Shown piece after piece: positions 5,453 to 8,131 of a DNA stretch of 8,131 nucleotides. This DNA is from JAIVJN01 sp036732565. GTDB lineage: Bacteria > Acidobacteriota > Vicinamibacteria > Vicinamibacterales > UBA2999. The notes beneath the pieces were generated by a model that did not search any database, was not told the DNA's origin, and was given only the letters and a program-made list of their open reading frames with translations. Each line of letters begins with the position of its first letter. The stretch's first letter is position 1. The position numbers and the translations under genes are program-made. The stretch lies in NCBI GenBank assembly GCA_036732565.1, contig DAINCF010000323.1, positions 1-8,131 of the forward strand, given 5' to 3'.

Positions 5453-6184
5453 CTAGAACACCGGCAAGTACGGAGTCAGATATTGTGCGATGACGGTGAA
5501 GCGGTTCGTGAACATCAGCACGCCGACAACGACGAGCAGCAGGCCCGAGGTGACCTCGATGGCGTGATAGTACCGGCGGATCTTCGCGAACGCGGTGAAG
5601 AACGAGTTGATGGCAAGCGCGGTCAGGAGAAACGGCACCGCGAGGCCGGCCGAGTAGATGGACAACAGCCGGACGCCGTCGCCGACGGTGTTCTCCGTCG
5701 CGGCGATCGCGAGGATGCCAGCGAGGATGGGCCCGATGCACGGCGTCCACCCGAACGCGAACGCGATGCCGACGAGCATCGCGCCGACCAGCCCGACCGG
5801 CTTGTTGGATGTCTGGAAGCGCTTCTCCTGGTACAGCCAGCCGATCCGCAGCACACCCATCGTGTGCAGGCCGAAGATGATGATGATGACGCCCGCGACC
5901 TTGCCAAGCAGGCTCAGTCGCTCCATCAGGTACTGGCCGAGCAACGTCGCCGAGGCCCCAAGGGAGACGAAGACCAGCGAGAAGCCGAGGCAGAAGAACA
6001 GCGAGGCGATCAGGACGCGGCGGCGGTTGGGTGCGACGGCCACGACCGACGAGGTCCCGCGCATGTCATCCAGCGATAGGCCGGAGATATACGACAGATA
6101 GCCAGGGATGAGCGGCAGCACGCACGGGGAGATGAAGCTGAGCACCCCGGCGACGAAGGCCGCGACGAGAGAAACGTTCTCCAC
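5453..6184 (-). CDS. ccdA: CcdA-family thiol-disulfide transporter (cytochrome c biogenesis)
   Basis: The 243-residue inner-membrane protein passes electrons from cytoplasmic thioredoxin across the membrane to extracytoplasmic thioredoxin-like proteins, keeping apocytochrome c cysteines reduced for haem attachment. The family marks are SPCVLPLIPGYLSYISG near the N-terminus (C21) and GWTPCIGPILAGIL in the fourth helix (C149), the redox-active pair. Six hydrophobic helices are visible, near residues 5-32, 57-82, 93-112, 131-160, 168-197 and 210-228. Length fits CcdA, and the DsbD periplasmic and thioredoxin domains are absent. The extra C65 is not known to matter. The start is GTG at 6184 with a weak GGACAG in front. 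It follows nuoG by 17 bp on the same strand, so co-transcription is very likely. No ResA-, CcmG- or ResB-like partner is in the window. Confidence 0.93.
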   Translation of the reverse strand: MENVSLVAAFVAGVLSFISPCVLPLIPGYLSYISGLSLDDMRGTSSVVAVAPNRRRVLIASLFFCLGFSLVFVSLGASATLLGQYLMERLSLLGKVAGVIIIIFGLHTMGVLRIGWLYQEKRFQTSNKPVGLVGAMLVGIAFAFGWTPCIGPILAGILAIAATENTVGDGVRLLSIYSAGLAVPFLLTALAINSFFTAFAKIRRYYHAIEVTSGLLLVVVGVLMFTNRFTVIAQYLTPYLPVF

Positions 6185-6201
6185 GCTTTACTGTCCGTTT
6201 A

Positions 6202-8031
6202 CTAGTCCGTGCGAGCGATCTCTTCGGTTACAAGCTTCAGCGGGATCATCGCCGGCTGTGGCGCGCCTTCCATCTGCACATTGTGGCCCTTGACCGGAGG
6301 CAGGTCCTGGAACATCGTGTTCCACTTCCAGCGCTCCATCGGGTTGCTCGCGTGCAGCCAATGCTCCGCGCTCACCGGCCGATTGAACGAGCGATCGCCC
6401 AGGTCCGCGTACGCCGGCGCATCCGCGAGCGCCGCCGCCACATCACTGCGGACCTGCTGCGCGCTCTTGTAGCTGAAGGGCAGGCCCAGTGCCGCCGCCA
6501 CGCTCGTCAAGATCTGCCAATCCTCAACCGCCTCTCCGGGCGGGTTCATCACCTTGGATGCCGCCTGCACGTGCCCCTGGTCGTTGGTGTAGCACCCGTC
6601 CTTCTCGACCCATGCCGCGCCGGGGAGGACGATGTCGGCGATCTTCGAGAGCTCGCCGACCAGCACACCTTGGTAGATGACCGTGGCCAGCCTGCCGCTG
6701 CGCCGCGCGTCGACGACCCAGGACGTGTCGCCCAGGGAGCCGTCAGGGCCAGGGTCCACCACGTAGAGCACCGACACACGCCCTTCGTCGACGGCCGTCC
6801 GCAGGCTGGAGAGATCCGCATCGCCGTCATTGCCCATGCCCGTCGGCAGACCCAGGTCGCGCGCGCCCGCCACGTTGGGTGCGTCGGTGGCCGGCACCCG
6901 GAACGTCGTGCGCTCGGGCTGCCGCTTCTCGGACCGCCGCCACGCGACATGCACGTGATGCACGCCGCTCTCACCCTTCAGATCGGTCGCGAGGCGCTTC
7001 AGCAGGAAGAGCTCCTCGAGTGAGGAGTGCGCCGATGTCAGAAACCGCACCGATCCGGCATCTTCCTTGCCGGCGTGCTCGAGCAGCTCCCGGGTCTTGA
7101 CCAGCGTGTCCTTCCATGTCGCGCCCTGCTGCACGCCGTCGCGGCTGAGGATCAGCGGCTTGCGCTGGCGCGTGTCACCTTCCACCCACAGGTACTGGAA
7201 GCGGCCGATGTCGCACATCCAGAACGAATTCACGTCCGGGTTGTAGCGCGGCGTCGTGCGAATCAGGCGCGACCCCTTGGCCCATTCCGGCTTGGCTTTG
7301 ATCCACGCCGTCGTGCTGCAGCCCTTGGAGCACAGCGTGCAGATGGTATCCACGGCGTGCGGGTTGTCCCACGGGCGCGAGCGGAAGCGGTACTGCCGCG
7401 TCGTGATCGCGCCCACCGGGCAGACATCCATCAGATTGCCCGACAGGAGCGAGTGCACGCCCTGTTCGTTGAACGTCGCGATCTCGCTGCCATTGCCGCG
7501 GTCGGTGATGCCAATCTGGGCGTCGCCATCGACCTCGCGCATGAAGCGGACGCAGCGGGTGCAGAGGATGCACCGGTTGCGGTTGAGCATTAGCGTGGGG
7601 CCGAAGTCCACGTCGGCACGCACGCCCTCGCCGTCGAAGGTGCGACGGGGGAAGTCCATCCGGCTCGCGGCGTTGCCGAACTTGTAGGAGAAGTCCTGCA
7701 GCGGGCATTCGCCGCCCTTGTCGCAGACCGGACAGTCCAGCGGGTGGTTGATCAGCAGGAACTCGAAGACGCCGGCGCGGCCTTCGATCGACTCGGCGTC
7801 CTGGGTGTGCACGACCATCCCCTCGGCGGCCGGTGTCGAGCACGAGGTCTGCAGCTTCGCCATCTTCTCGATCTTCACCAGGCAGACGCGACACGACGCA
7901 TCGATGCCCAGACCGGGGTGATAGCAGTAATAAGGCACTTGGATGCCCGCGTCGATGGCAGCCTCGAGCACAGAGGTGCCCTTGGCGACCGTGATCGGGC
8001 GGCCGTCGATCGTGAGCGTCACCTGTTCCAT
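6202..8031 (-). CDS. nuoG: NADH-quinone oxidoreductase subunit G (complex I iron-sulfur subunit)
   Basis: The 609-residue protein belongs to the peripheral arm of complex I and carries electrons from NuoF toward NuoB. Four cluster sites are intact. The ferredoxin-like 2Fe-2S site has C36, C47, C50 and C64. The N5 4Fe-4S site has H96, C100, C103 and C109 (HPLDCPVCDKGGEC). The N4 site has C154, C157, C160 and C204 (CILCTRC and later CPVGA). An N7-type site has C231, C234, C238 and C273. The remainder is a short molybdopterin-oxidoreductase-like domain (about 280-560) with DIVLPGAAWVEKDGCYTN. It is shorter than E. coli NuoG (about 900 residues) but within the range of compact bacterial forms. 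Start ATG at 8031 gives the expected N-terminus (VTLTIDGRPITV); the Shine-Dalgarno is weak. Downstream is ccdA, not the usual nuoH. nuoF would be expected beyond the right edge, past the repeat run. Confidence 0.95.
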   Translation of the reverse strand: MEQVTLTIDGRPITVAKGTSVLEAAIDAGIQVPYYCYHPGLGIDASCRVCLVKIEKMAKLQTSCSTPAAEGMVVHTQDAESIEGRAGVFEFLLINHPLDCPVCDKGGECPLQDFSYKFGNAASRMDFPRRTFDGEGVRADVDFGPTLMLNRNRCILCTRCVRFMREVDGDAQIGITDRGNGSEIATFNEQGVHSLLSGNLMDVCPVGAITTRQYRFRSRPWDNPHAVDTICTLCSKGCSTTAWIKAKPEWAKGSRLIRTTPRYNPDVNSFWMCDIGRFQYLWVEGDTRQRKPLILSRDGVQQGATWKDTLVKTRELLEHAGKEDAGSVRFLTSAHSSLEELFLLKRLATDLKGESGVHHVHVAWRRSEKRQPERTTFRVPATDAPNVAGARDLGLPTGMGNDGDADLSSLRTAVDEGRVSVLYVVDPGPDGSLGDTSWVVDARRSGRLATVIYQGVLVGELSKIADIVLPGAAWVEKDGCYTNDQGHVQAASKVMNPPGEAVEDWQILTSVAAALGLPFSYKSAQQVRSDVAAALADAPAYADLGDRSFNRPVSAEHWLHASNPMERWKWNTMFQDLPPVKGHNVQMEGAPQPAMIPLKLVTEEIARTD

Positions 8032-8050
8032 ACGCGTCTCGCGATCATAT

Positions 8051-8131
8051 CTGAGACGCCGGCCCGAGACCTAGGACCCGGGTCTTGCGTGTCTCGAGGC
8101 CTCGAGTCCCAGGCCCCCAGGTCTCGAGTCC
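8051..8131. repeat. GC-rich repeat run upstream of nuoG
   Basis: The run is built of short direct and inverted units: ctcgagtcc at 8101-8109 and 8123-8131, a 14-bp palindrome ctcgaggcctcgag at 8093-8106, and cccgagacct plus gggtcttgcg shared in inverse orientation with 5405-5424. It starts about 20 bp before the nuoG start codon and runs off the window, so its full size is unknown. No gene or clear promoter is seen in it. Confidence 0.7.

Noticed and set aside
5372..6079. Plus-strand open frame of 235 residues opposite ccdA
   Set aside because: Extremely D/R/E/Q-rich translation, the usual antisense image of a membrane protein gene, and it starts inside the GC-rich repeat.

Overview
The window is GC-rich bacterial chromosome carrying core metabolic genes. 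The protein styles suggest a soil or sediment bacterium, most likely Acidobacteriota, possibly Vicinamibacteria: a glutamine synthetase of the Bacillus-like GSI-alpha type, a short NuoG with a long-spaced N7 cysteine motif, a stand-alone double-PDZ secreted protein, and palindromic and GC-rich repeats between genes. That placement rests on remembered family resemblance and was not tested by a search. No phage, transposase, CRISPR, toxin or defence gene is visible.

Layout from left to right. Positions 6-124 hold a REP doublet that can fold into one long hairpin. Next, on the minus strand, come atpB (ATP synthase subunit a, 167-883), a small OB-fold-like lipoprotein gene (1065-1430) with a clear intrinsic terminator between it and atpB, and glnA (1676-3019). 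The divergent spacer 3020-3232 contains an intact REP unit and two decayed relatives. On the plus strand is a secreted double-PDZ protein (3233-4102). It converges on, and overlaps by 10 bp, a minus-strand membrane sensor with a GAF domain (4093-5337). Upstream of the sensor, also on the minus strand, are ccdA (5453-6184) and nuoG (6202-8031). nuoG and ccdA are 17 bp apart and very likely co-transcribed, and the sensor may be a third member. The right end (8051-8131) is a GC-rich repeat run related to the one between ccdA and the sensor gene.

Functionally, NuoG (electron entry into complex I), CcdA (reductant export for cytochrome c maturation) and AtpB (proton channel) serve respiration and ATP synthesis. 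GlnA assimilates ammonium. The PDZ protein and the lipoprotein act in the envelope, with unknown partners.

I found no convincing new multi-gene system. What deserves a second look is the repeat content: at least three repeat types sit at gene borders, and one appears to have been absorbed in frame into the linker of the sensor protein. Other points are a hairpin carrying both stop codons of a convergent gene pair, and the uncommon nuoG-ccdA-sensor gene order.
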